Assembly: GCA_030428615.1 (NCBI GenBank)
Contig: JAUIDN010000003.1
Coordinates: forward strand, 124,001-188,000
Direction: 5' to 3'
Length of the DNA: 64,000 bases
Source: Alphaproteobacteria bacterium
Lineage (GTDB): Bacteria > Pseudomonadota > Alphaproteobacteria > Sphingomonadales > Emcibacteraceae
Within the stretch, counting starts at the first letter, position 1, and every line of letters starts with the position of its first letter. The translations under genes were made by a program, and so were the position numbers. Positions 56,360 through 64,000 of the stretch are shown here, piece by piece. The notes beneath the pieces are model-generated. The model did no database searches. It was given only the letters and a program-made list of their open reading frames with translations, and was not told the DNA's origin.

Positions 56360-57440
56360 GATTGTAAACTTTCCAAACGAGAAAGTGAAAATCATACGAG
56401 AAGCCTGTGAATGGCTTGCGCGTATGGATGGGGGTGAATTATCAGAACTTGAAAAAAGCGAACTGAATAAATGGGTTCGTAAAAGCGATAATAATAAAAA
56501 AGAGTTGGAAAGACTTGCCATTATCTGGGACAGCATTGAAGATGCCAATTTGGAGAATGTGAAATTTGACGTCAGTAATAGTGAATTGGATCAACTACAT
56601 ATCAATACTATTGAGCAATCGAGAAAAAGCAAATTCAAGATATTCATGTCAATAGCAGCAAGCCTGATGTTGTGTATTTCCCTCGGGTTAATTATGCACT
56701 TTCACAATCTGGCGCAATTTAAATCCACGAATGGTAAATATGAAACTGGCATTGGTGATCAGCAAACAGTCGAGTTGGCTGATGGTTCAGAAATTCGATT
56801 AAACACCAATACCCTCGTCGAAGTAAACTATTATGACGGCAAAAGAAATATTCACCTTTATAAAGGAGAAGCGCATTTCAACGTCGCACATGATCCGGAC
56901 AAACCATTTACTGTAAAGGCCCGAAAAGGTGATGTAAGAGCACTGGGTACGATTTTCTCCGTCCGAGTAAAAAATGATCGCGTGAATGTAATTGTAGAAG
57001 AAGGTAAGGTTCGCATCAGAGCGAATGAGAGATCAAATCAGTTGGAAGATGCCACATTAACAACCATAGATGAAAATTTGGATAAGGAAGAAAAAAGTTT
57101 AATGGTTGTGGCTAATGCCGGAAATAGTGTCGTCTTTGACGAACAAGAGATCGAGTCTATAATTGAAGAAGAAAAGGAAGTTATAGAAAGAAAATTTTCC
57201 TGGCGTCAGGGAATGTTGGCTTTCGATGATGAGCCCCTGTCCGATGTTATAGAAGAGGTATCAAGATATACCTCAAACAAAATAATTATTGCTGATCCTA
57301 ATATACGCTCCCTTAGAGTGGGCGGATATTATCCGATTGGTAAAATACAAGCTATATTTGATGCTTTAGAGCTCAACTTAGGACTTCACGTCAATCAGGT
57401 AGATGAACAGACATACTATATTACACATAATGGCACCTGA
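56352..57440 (+). CDS. FecR-family anti-sigma regulator
   Basis: Inner-membrane sigma regulator of 362 residues. Cytoplasmic N-terminal DUF4880-like domain (ACEWLARMDGGELSELE), one membrane helix (about 96-115), FecR domain with IGDQQTVELADGSEIRLN and GEAHFNVAHDPDKPFTV, and a C-terminal secretin/TonB short N-terminal-like domain (about 300-360; DDEPLSDVIEEVSRYT). Start at ATG overlapping the sigma gene with GGAG upstream. It should receive the signal from the receptor's STN domain. Confidence 0.92.
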   Translation: MTEIVNFPNEKVKIIREACEWLARMDGGELSELEKSELNKWVRKSDNNKKELERLAIIWDSIEDANLENVKFDVSNSELDQLHINTIEQSRKSKFKIFMSIAASLMLCISLGLIMHFHNLAQFKSTNGKYETGIGDQQTVELADGSEIRLNTNTLVEVNYYDGKRNIHLYKGEAHFNVAHDPDKPFTVKARKGDVRALGTIFSVRVKNDRVNVIVEEGKVRIRANERSNQLEDATLTTIDENLDKEEKSLMVVANAGNSVVFDEQEIESIIEEEKEVIERKFSWRQGMLAFDDEPLSDVIEEVSRYTSNKIIIADPNIRSLRVGGYYPIGKIQAIFDALELNLGLHVNQVDEQTYYITHNGT

Positions 57441-57693
57441 AACTAAGTCCTAGAATCCAATAATGTTTAGTTTTTACATATTAGTGTTTCATTTGCGATA
57501 TCGCTCCTAATAGATATTTGAGGTAATATTACATGCTTGGCCAAAAACGTTTAGGAAATATTTACTTTTCGGATAGCGGATTTTTCCGGACTGGCGTTCT
57601 TTATATACAAGGCCGTTTTTTGTCCTGTGTAAATAAAGAAGTGAACTACAAAAAAAAATTACTAAAAACGGCTGAACTGGCGGAGGATAAAGT

Positions 57694-60447
57694 TTGATCA
57701 AGAGGATCGTCATCTGTATTTTCTGCGTCTTGTCAGCCGTATGGCAAGGAATGGCATGGGGTGATACCGCAAATGATTCATCCAGATTGATAAATTTTGA
57801 TGTACCATGCCAATCTGCAGACGATGGATTACGAGAATTTGCACGGCAGGCCGGATTAGCTGTTATTTTTCGCCAACAAAGTGTGACACCTTTTACAACA
57901 AACATTGTTAAAGGCAGTTACGAAATTGATGTAGGTCTTGCCCGTTTGCTTGATAGCACGGGCCTTGAGGGACGAGTTTCGGAAAATGGTACGCTTGTAA
58001 TCGAAACTTCACCTTCAAACGGACTATCAGCAAATCAGTCTAGCGAAGGAAAACAAATGAATAAGACACAATTGAAAAAAGGAACGTCGAGTTTCCTAAT
58101 GTCATTTTTGATTGCCACCGGACTAGCCGGTCAGGATTCAAATATGCAAGAGGCTAATGCCCAGCAATCTGCAGAAAACCAGGAAGAAGATATTGTGGTC
58201 GTAACGGGCCGACGTGTTTCAACAGCGGAAGATGCCGTTGGCATAGGCGAAGCCGGAAACACAGTTTCAGTAACACGTGAAGCATTATTATCAGCTCCTG
58301 CAGGTATTTCAGGACTAAAAGCCCTCGAAGGATTACCAGGGTTTAACGTCCAAACCGATGGCGCGCTTGGCCTATACGAATTTGGTAACTCTGTGACAGT
58401 TCGTGCCTTTAATTTTCAACAAGTTGGATTTGTATTGGATGGTATTCCCATGGGTCGGCCCGATGCATTTGGGGGGAGTCCGATATTCCGCTACGTCGAT
58501 AACGAAAATCTGCAGCAGGTTAGGGCCTCCCCCGGGTCCGGTGATGTTTCCCTTCCTTCGGCTACATCTCTGGGGCCGGTGGTTGAGTATATAACAACAC
58601 CGCCTTCTGAAGAATTTGGCGCGTCAATGCAAATCGCATTTGGCGATGACAAATTACGCCGTAGTTTCATCAAACTTCAAACAGGTGATCTTGATGGTTT
58701 TTCAGGATATGTAAGCCGCTCTAAAACAGACAGTAATCTTTGGCGTGGACCGGGAACAATTGACCGTGAGCATTTTGAAGGAAAAATCAGATATGATTTT
58801 GACGACAATTCATATATTAGCGCCCAGATGGTTTATAATGACTTCTTCGATTATGACTCTCCTTCAATAAGCAGAGCGCAATATGAAGCTTCAACTGACA
58901 CCAGCGCATCCCGGGACGGTGTTGGCAGAAATATAGCCTATTTGGGAACGGTCCCGGATCTTGGTGTTGGTGCTGATGTACAATTCCAAGACGGCAACTA
59001 TACCGGTTATTATATTGACCGCGTCAATGTTCGCGAAGATCTTCTTTTTGGAGTGACATTTGCCAGCGATGTAACGGATGATCTTGATTTTATAGCAACT
59101 GGTTATTATGAAGATAAAGATGGATTTGGTGTTTCTCCGGATAGCTATTCAAATACTTTAGGCCACTATAATGAACAGATTGGTGCCGGCGTACCAACTG
59201 AATTTGGCTTGCCACTTGTTATGCCACGTGGTGTACAATATGGTCTTTCATCTGTTGGTGGTGATCGCAAGGGCGTAACCACACGGTTCACGTACCATAT
59301 CGAAAATCATAGCATCGAAATCGGGGCGTGGTATGAGGGCGAAACCTATAACCGTACCCAACTGCGCCTTAACAAAGAAGGTGGAAACCCCGCAGGTGAG
59401 CTTATAGTACCAGATGAAGTAGCTTATTACCGTAGAAACTATACAACGGACCGTGACTTCATTCAATATAACCTTAAAGACACCTTCAAAGTTATGGATG
59501 ATCGATTAACCTTTGAGGTAGGGTTTAAAGGTCTGTACCTCGATTACCAGTTATCCGGATTCAGGGATTTTGATGATTATTCACGTGTTGTTGGTGGCAA
59601 TCCCGTTATTGGTTATGGTCCTCAAACCGTAGGCAGCGATTTCAATGACGGTTTCTTGCCAATGGCCGGCGCGGTCTACGAATTAAACGATACTGACCAA
59701 GTATTTGCATCTTATTCGCAGAACTTTTCATTACCGCGCGGTGCCGATGATCTTTATGATAACATCGTAACCCCGGATATTGGGGGTGAGAAGTCAACCA
59801 ATTATGAACTTGGTATAAGGACAAACCGTCCAACATTTAACGGTGCATTGGCATTCTACTATATTGATTTTGATGACCGTATTGAAACCGCTGGCCGTGA
59901 AGTGGCCGGTCAACCCGGTCTGATTGAAACAATAGCGCAAAACGTCGGCAGCGTGGAGGCATACGGTATCGAATTTACCGGTAACTGGAAACCGGAAGCA
60001 TTCGATGATTATGCGTATTTCTCCATGAACCTGACCCACAACATCGCAACATTCAAAGACGATATAAATGATAGTGGCGGTACACCACTTGGTCTCGTTG
60101 GAAATCAATTACCGGACAGTCCAAAATGGCTTGCAACACTTGGTTTAACCGTTGAACCAACAGACTGGATCGTTGCGAATGTCAGTGGTCGTTACACTGG
60201 CATGCGGTATGCTGATTTCATTAACACGCAGGAAATGGAATCTTACATTGTTGTTGACGCGTATATTGAATTTGGAAGTGGCGTCGAAGAGATCGGTCCA
60301 CTGAAAAACCTTAAAGTCAGAGCAAATGTAACCAATCTGTTTGACACAGACACACTGTCATTTACTTTTGGAACAATTAACGGAACGGCGTTTTATCGAC
60401 CGTTATCGCCACGTACATTCCAACTATCTATTGGAGCAGAGTTCTAA
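57694..60447 (+). CDS. TonB-dependent transducer with STN domain and an internal second signal-like segment
   Basis: FecA-type outer-membrane receptor of 917 residues, TTG start with GGAGGA upstream. Signal peptide 1-23, STN domain (about 33-105; SADDGLREFARQAGLAVIF), linker, TonB box region EEDIVVVTGRR (about 165-175), plug and barrel ending FQLSIGAEF. Between STN and TonB box, residues 122-157 (MNKTQLKKGTSSFLMSFLIA...) look like a second signal peptide, and its Met codon at 58057 has its own AAGGA site. The gene may be a fusion of an STN protein and a receptor, or have two starts. Ligand unknown; the catabolic cluster upstream may supply a hint. Confidence 0.9.
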   Translation: MIKRIVICIFCVLSAVWQGMAWGDTANDSSRLINFDVPCQSADDGLREFARQAGLAVIFRQQSVTPFTTNIVKGSYEIDVGLARLLDSTGLEGRVSENGTLVIETSPSNGLSANQSSEGKQMNKTQLKKGTSSFLMSFLIATGLAGQDSNMQEANAQQSAENQEEDIVVVTGRRVSTAEDAVGIGEAGNTVSVTREALLSAPAGISGLKALEGLPGFNVQTDGALGLYEFGNSVTVRAFNFQQVGFVLDGIPMGRPDAFGGSPIFRYVDNENLQQVRASPGSGDVSLPSATSLGPVVEYITTPPSEEFGASMQIAFGDDKLRRSFIKLQTGDLDGFSGYVSRSKTDSNLWRGPGTIDREHFEGKIRYDFDDNSYISAQMVYNDFFDYDSPSISRAQYEASTDTSASRDGVGRNIAYLGTVPDLGVGADVQFQDGNYTGYYIDRVNVREDLLFGVTFASDVTDDLDFIATGYYEDKDGFGVSPDSYSNTLGHYNEQIGAGVPTEFGLPLVMPRGVQYGLSSVGGDRKGVTTRFTYHIENHSIEIGAWYEGETYNRTQLRLNKEGGNPAGELIVPDEVAYYRRNYTTDRDFIQYNLKDTFKVMDDRLTFEVGFKGLYLDYQLSGFRDFDDYSRVVGGNPVIGYGPQTVGSDFNDGFLPMAGAVYELNDTDQVFASYSQNFSLPRGADDLYDNIVTPDIGGEKSTNYELGIRTNRPTFNGALAFYYIDFDDRIETAGREVAGQPGLIETIAQNVGSVEAYGIEFTGNWKPEAFDDYAYFSMNLTHNIATFKDDINDSGGTPLGLVGNQLPDSPKWLATLGLTVEPTDWIVANVSGRYTGMRYADFINTQEMESYIVVDAYIEFGSGVEEIGPLKNLKVRANVTNLFDTDTLSFTFGTINGTAFYRPLSPRTFQLSIGAEF

Positions 60448-60463
60448 AAAACCGAAAACTATA

Positions 60464-60496
60464 AAAAAAGGCCGGGATTTAGTCCCGGCCTTTTTT
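60464..60496. terminator. Strong bidirectional terminator after the STN receptor
   Basis: AAAAAAGGCCGGGA pairs with TCCCGGCCTTTTTT around a 5-nt loop. It lies between the convergent receptor and AAA+ ATPase genes and can serve both. Confidence 0.93.
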
Positions 60497-60522
60497 GTTT
60501 AAGAATTTAGCTTTTACCTTCC

Positions 60523-61854
60523 TTAGGCAACGTTTTCCTTTGGTGTCATGCCCACCTGTCCTTTAAAGCTGCTGTCCTGCACATAAAGATTTGCAAGTCC
60601 TTCTGCCACATATTCCTTGGTAAATGTCAGTTCTTCGCCTTTGTATTTACAATTGGCAACAACCTGATCGATAATGAATTTTGGCTGATATGCCGCCAGC
60701 GCCTTTCCTGAAACTTTTATGATCTGATGAACGGTAAACTGGAATATTTCTTCCGTAAGTTCCAACCCCTCTTTGTTGGCCACCGCCGTATAAATTGCCT
60801 TAAACGCTTCCAATGACGGATCTTTTGTTTCCAGTTTGTAAGGTATACGGCGCAGGAATGCCGGATCCATCAAATCATCCGGCGCAAGATTGGTTGAAAA
60901 TATCACTAGTTCATCAAATGGTAATTCAAACGACTTACCGGAATGGAGTTTAAGAAAGTCAATCCGGCTTTGAAGCGGCACAATCCATCTGTTCAGAAGC
61001 TGCTCCGGGCTTACCTGCTGACGGCCAAAATCATCAATGATAAAGGTTCCATTAAGCGCTTTGATGTGCAGCGGCGCTTCATAATATTTGCTGATTTCAT
61101 TAAATTTAAGATCAAGCATTTCCATATTAAGCTCACCGCCTGTGATCACCACTGGTCGTTTACAAGGAACAAACCGTTTATCGACCATTTCCCGGAAAAG
61201 TTTACGCCGCTCTTCCGGTGGGTTTTCAACTTCAACACTGTCATGCACCGAAGCGTCAAAAACCTTTATAATTGTTCCATTTACCTCAATCGCATATGGA
61301 ATATAAATCACACTATCAAATATATGGGCAACCTTCTCAGCAACCGTGGTTTTACCGTTGCCTGCCGGACCATATATCAGGATGCTCATGCCCGAATTTA
61401 CCGCCGGGCCCAGACGGTCTGTAAATTCATCCGGCACAACGATATCCGAAAAGGCTTTTTCGATATCTTCCGGTGACACGCGCTCGTTCCCGATTGCCTG
61501 AGCGCGAACCTGATCACAATACGCATCTAGCGGCACTGGCGCCGGACCAAAATATTGATTTTGGTTCAGGGCATCCTGTACAAACTTTCTCCCAGCATTG
61601 GTTAAATTATAACGGAGTGACCCCATCCCGCCTGTTGTGCTTTGAAGCGTACCCACAGATTCAACCAGTTTTCGTTCGGTCATCATTTGCAGTGCATGTT
61701 CAACCACATTAGTCGGAAGCTTTATTTCGTTGGAAAACTGAATAGCCGTTTCCAGATTTTCCTGATACATCCCCTTGCCGATAAGTTGTAGAACCAGATT
61801 AGGATCATAACCGACTTCGTTTAGTTTCTTTGGCGCTTTCGGCTCATAATACAT
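60523..61854 (-). CDS. AAA+ family ATPase with N-terminal winged-helix-like region
   Basis: A 443-residue cytoplasmic ATPase. The N-terminal 100 residues look like a winged-helix domain (LPTNVVEHALQMMTERKLVE, GSLRYNLTNAGRKFVQDAL). Walker A GPAGNGKTT is at 162-170 and Walker B FIIDDFGRQ at 271-279, followed by sensor-1 (LVIFSTNL) and an arginine region (PAFLRRIPYK). The family is conserved in several proteobacteria without a defined function; a remodelling or transcription-linked role is possible. Monocistronic between two promoters/terminators. Confidence 0.82.
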   Translation of the reverse strand: MYYEPKAPKKLNEVGYDPNLVLQLIGKGMYQENLETAIQFSNEIKLPTNVVEHALQMMTERKLVESVGTLQSTTGGMGSLRYNLTNAGRKFVQDALNQNQYFGPAPVPLDAYCDQVRAQAIGNERVSPEDIEKAFSDIVVPDEFTDRLGPAVNSGMSILIYGPAGNGKTTVAEKVAHIFDSVIYIPYAIEVNGTIIKVFDASVHDSVEVENPPEERRKLFREMVDKRFVPCKRPVVITGGELNMEMLDLKFNEISKYYEAPLHIKALNGTFIIDDFGRQQVSPEQLLNRWIVPLQSRIDFLKLHSGKSFELPFDELVIFSTNLAPDDLMDPAFLRRIPYKLETKDPSLEAFKAIYTAVANKEGLELTEEIFQFTVHQIIKVSGKALAAYQPKFIIDQVVANCKYKGEELTFTKEYVAEGLANLYVQDSSFKGQVGMTPKENVA

Positions 61855-62067
61855 TGTGACACTCCCTCCTCTGCAGAATCAATGAATTCAATGTCTCAAA
61901 GAATCATTACATAAGGGTTACCAATAGAGTTAAATTTATTTATTTGCTAACCGCCACACGCACGCACCCTTATAACAATTCTTTTGAAATTGGATGCAAG
62001 TCAGTGCATAGTCTATACCGATAATGGATGAAGATAACGACATTAGGAATTTGCGGGAGGGGCCGAA

Positions 62068-63501
62068 ATGAAATCAAACACGACAAGGCGGTCATTTATC
62101 AAAAAAACTGCTGGTGCCGCGCTCGGCCTAACAATTGTGCCACGCCATGTTTTGGGTCAGGGAATGACCGCGCCAAGCGACCAGCTTAATATCGCCATCA
62201 TCGGTGGTGGCGGCAAAGGATATTCCGATGCGATAAATGCCTGGAACAACGGCGCTTCAAATATAGCCGCTATTTGTGATGTTGACTTTAACATGGCGGC
62301 GGACGCATTCGCCAAATTTCCCAAGGCAAGAAAATATAAAGATTTTCGAAAACTTCTTGACGAAATGAGCGATATTGATGCCATTACCGTATCAACACCG
62401 GATCATACCCACGCCGTCATCGCCATGAACGCTATGAAACGTGGCATTCATACTTATGTACAAAAACCGCTCACCCACAGTATATATGAAGCGCGAATGC
62501 TGACGGAGACAGCGGAGCAAAATAAAATTGTCACCCAAATGGGCAATCAGGGCGCCTCTGGCTCCGGCGTTAAGCAAATGATCAAATGGTTCGATCAAGG
62601 ATTGATTGGCTTGGTGGATGAAGTCCACGTCTGGACCAATCGACCGGTATGGCCGCAGGGGATAAAAACACCCCGTGATAAACCCACCATACTTGATAAC
62701 CTGGATTGGGACCTTTTCGTTGGCCCTGCGAGATGGGTGGATTATCATCCGCTTTATCACCCATTTAAATGGCGTGGCTGGTGGAATTTTGGAACCGGAG
62801 CACTTGGCGACATGGCGTGCCATCTGATTGATCCGCCATTTCGGGTTTTGGGTCTTGGCTACCCGACGGAGGTCGAAAGCAGTGTCGGCGCCATCTATTC
62901 ACAGGACTGGATCCCGGATTATCTGCCCGACAGCTGCCCGCCATCGTCAAGAACGCAACTTACCTTCCCCGCCAGTGACAAAAACCCGGTGGGCATCAAA
63001 ATGACGTGGACCGATGGCGGATTAAGGCCGTTTCATCCGGACCTGATCCCCGCTGATCATCCCATTGGGGATGATGATAGCACTAATGGGGTTATCATGA
63101 TGGGGGAAAAAGGCATCATGACATGTGGCACATATGCCGAAAATCCGAAAATTTATCTTAATTCCGGGGAACTGATAACACAGGAACCAGAGGAAAACCC
63201 AACCACCTTGTCCGAAAACGGTCATGCTGCAGCATGGGTTGATGCCTGCAAAGCAGGGTACGGAAGTGATGCACAAAAGGCATTGACGTCGTCATTCGAT
63301 TTCGCCGGCCCGCTGACAGAAAGCATCCTCATGGGGAACCTCGCAATCCGCAGTTACGGCCTTCGTGAACAGGTTGGTGATAAATTTAAATATCCGGGGC
63401 GAAAAAAGCTGCTCTGGAATGGGGCAACCATGAATATCACAAACTTCGAACCTGCCAATCAGTTCGTAAAACGACGGTATCGTCCAGGTTGGACACTTTA
63501 A
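62068..63501 (+). CDS. Tat-exported Gfo/Idh/MocA-family oxidoreductase
   Basis: A 477-residue NAD(P)-dependent sugar-type dehydrogenase. Twin-arginine signal TRRSFIKKTAGAALGLTI, Rossmann motif NIAIIGGGGKG, VSTPDHTHAVIAMNAMKRG and QKPLTHSIYEAR (Gln in place of the more usual Glu of EKP). C-terminal GWWNFGTGALGDMACHLID is typical of exported members. Substrate unknown, perhaps a carbohydrate. GGGAGG ribosome site. Confidence 0.88.
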   Translation: MKSNTTRRSFIKKTAGAALGLTIVPRHVLGQGMTAPSDQLNIAIIGGGGKGYSDAINAWNNGASNIAAICDVDFNMAADAFAKFPKARKYKDFRKLLDEMSDIDAITVSTPDHTHAVIAMNAMKRGIHTYVQKPLTHSIYEARMLTETAEQNKIVTQMGNQGASGSGVKQMIKWFDQGLIGLVDEVHVWTNRPVWPQGIKTPRDKPTILDNLDWDLFVGPARWVDYHPLYHPFKWRGWWNFGTGALGDMACHLIDPPFRVLGLGYPTEVESSVGAIYSQDWIPDYLPDSCPPSSRTQLTFPASDKNPVGIKMTWTDGGLRPFHPDLIPADHPIGDDDSTNGVIMMGEKGIMTCGTYAENPKIYLNSGELITQEPEENPTTLSENGHAAAWVDACKAGYGSDAQKALTSSFDFAGPLTESILMGNLAIRSYGLREQVGDKFKYPGRKKLLWNGATMNITNFEPANQFVKRRYRPGWTL

Positions 63502-63592
63502 TAGATTAACGCGGTATTCAGTCTATATTCATATTAACGTGTCTAAAATAAAATCATACGAGCCCATTGAACAACAGAACGTAGGAAAGAGC

Positions 63593-63886
63593 TTGAAAAA
63601 AATAATATCCAATTTCCGATATATTCCATTGCTGTTATTGTGTGCCTGCGGTGGTGGCTTTTCTGGTGAATATAGAGCAATGCAAGGGGCTGTCATGCTT
63701 GATTTCAACCCAAATGGAAGGGTAAGGCAATCAATGATCGGGCGTCAAATCGCTGAATTTGATTTTGAAAAGAATGGCGACGAAATAAAAATATATGTCG
63801 CCCCCGGCCTTGCACAGATATACAGAATTCAAAGCGACGATGTATTGGTCGGCCCCGGTGGCGTTACGCTGGTCAAAAGACGATAA
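63593..63886 (+). CDS. Small hypothetical lipoprotein
   Basis: A 97-residue product. I chose a TTG start with AGGAAAG upstream, which places a positively charged lipoprotein leader (MKKIISNFRYIPLLLLCAC, lipid at C17 or C19) at the N terminus; a GTG at 63539 would add 18 residues. The mature part is a short beta-rich domain (FDFEKNGDEIKIYVAPG). Function unknown. Confidence 0.6.
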   Translation: MKKIISNFRYIPLLLLCACGGGFSGEYRAMQGAVMLDFNPNGRVRQSMIGRQIAEFDFEKNGDEIKIYVAPGLAQIYRIQSDDVLVGPGGVTLVKRR

Positions 63887-63901
63887 TTCATTTCCCCGAA
63901 A

Positions 63902-64000
63902 TCAGTTCTTTTCCTGATTTTCCCTGTTTTCCTGATCTTCTGAGTGCTTAACGCGCCGCATCAAAAAACCACCGATCAAAAGTATCGCCCCAATACATAG
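63902..64000 (-). CDS. C-terminal end of a membrane protein (partial)
   Basis: The last 32 codons of a minus-strand gene running off the right edge: a hydrophobic stretch (CIGAILLIGGFLM), then a charged tail (RRVKHSEDQENRENQEKN). Too short to name. Confidence 0.5.
   Translation of the reverse strand, partial: LCIGAILLIGGFLMRRVKHSEDQENRENQEKN

Noticed and set aside
57554-57580. FecI-type promoter (GGAAAT at -35) before the STN receptor
   Set aside because: A GGAAAT occurs, but no convincing ECF -10 element lies at the right distance.
57507-57905. 132-codon minus-strand frame between fecR and the receptor
   Set aside because: It overlaps the start and signal peptide of the STN receptor in antisense and has no recognisable feature.

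Overview
The window looks like a chromosomal segment of a moderately low-GC Gram-negative bacterium, most likely a marine or aquatic alphaproteobacterium. Support comes from the CzcCBA and TonB outer-membrane machinery, the T2SS gene order ending in gspN, a CrbS/CrbR-type acetate switch, DUF1611/DgcN- and DUF6282-type enzymes, and an alphaproteobacterial-looking tRNA-Arg 3' sequence. The exact order cannot be fixed from the sequence (Emcibacterales- or Kordiimonadales-like lineages are a guess).

Layout: (1) 1-4.7 kb: a metal-efflux operon on the minus strand (CDF transporter, small Cys/His protein, CzcC, CzcB, start of CzcA), divergent from a MerR regulator whose typical 19-bp-spacer promoter is visible between them. 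(2) 5.2-20.8 kb: a segment bracketed by two identical 46-bp direct repeats, each the 3' part of a tRNA-Arg gene starting at the anticodon loop. It holds an acetate-use module: LuxR-type regulator (CrbR-like), giant transporter-kinase (CrbS/MxtR-like), a beta-propeller amidohydrolase, acetyl-CoA synthetase, DUF485 protein plus ActP symporter, and a large TonB receptor. A 14-bp palindrome occurs in the two long promoter regions of this segment. (3) 20.9-31.6 kb: a compact type II secretion operon gspCDEFGIJKLMN (no gspH) ending in an unrecognised lipoprotein gene. (4) 31.8-39.3 kb: a TonB receptor, a 909-residue surface lipoprotein made of two homologous halves, a prepilin peptidase and two small exported proteins. 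This is probably the cargo and maturation part of the same secretion system. (5) 39.3-42.4 kb: Sir2 deacylase, GT87-like glycosyltransferase, DUF1611 (DgcN-like) enzyme.

(6) 42.4-47.6 kb: an AT-rich accessory region with an IS30 remnant, an Rhs YD-repeat fragment, a GNAT, DUF805 and DUF4259-like genes, tandem secreted paralogues, a lipoprotein, and five copies (four near full length) of a roughly 30-bp palindromic repeat. It reads as a recombination hot spot. (7) 47.6-55.6 kb: an FAD-dependent Tat-exported oxidoreductase and an uncharacterised catabolic cluster (DUF6282 amidohydrolase, HpcH/HpaI aldolase, a DHODH-like flavoprotein without the usual cysteine, cupin, PLP aminotransferase, aldehyde dehydrogenase). 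(8) 55.7-60.5 kb: an ECF sigma factor, FecR-like anti-sigma factor and an STN-domain TonB receptor, i.e. a cell-surface signalling set. (9) 60.5-64 kb: an AAA+ ATPase, a Tat-exported Gfo/Idh/MocA protein, a small lipoprotein and the end of a membrane protein.

How the genes fit together: acetate sensing, uptake and activation form one unit. The T2SS, its peptidase, a large surface lipoprotein and a receptor form a second. The FecIR-type set lies directly downstream of the catabolic cluster and may import its substrate; this is inferred from position only. There is no rRNA, intact tRNA or CRISPR array in the window.
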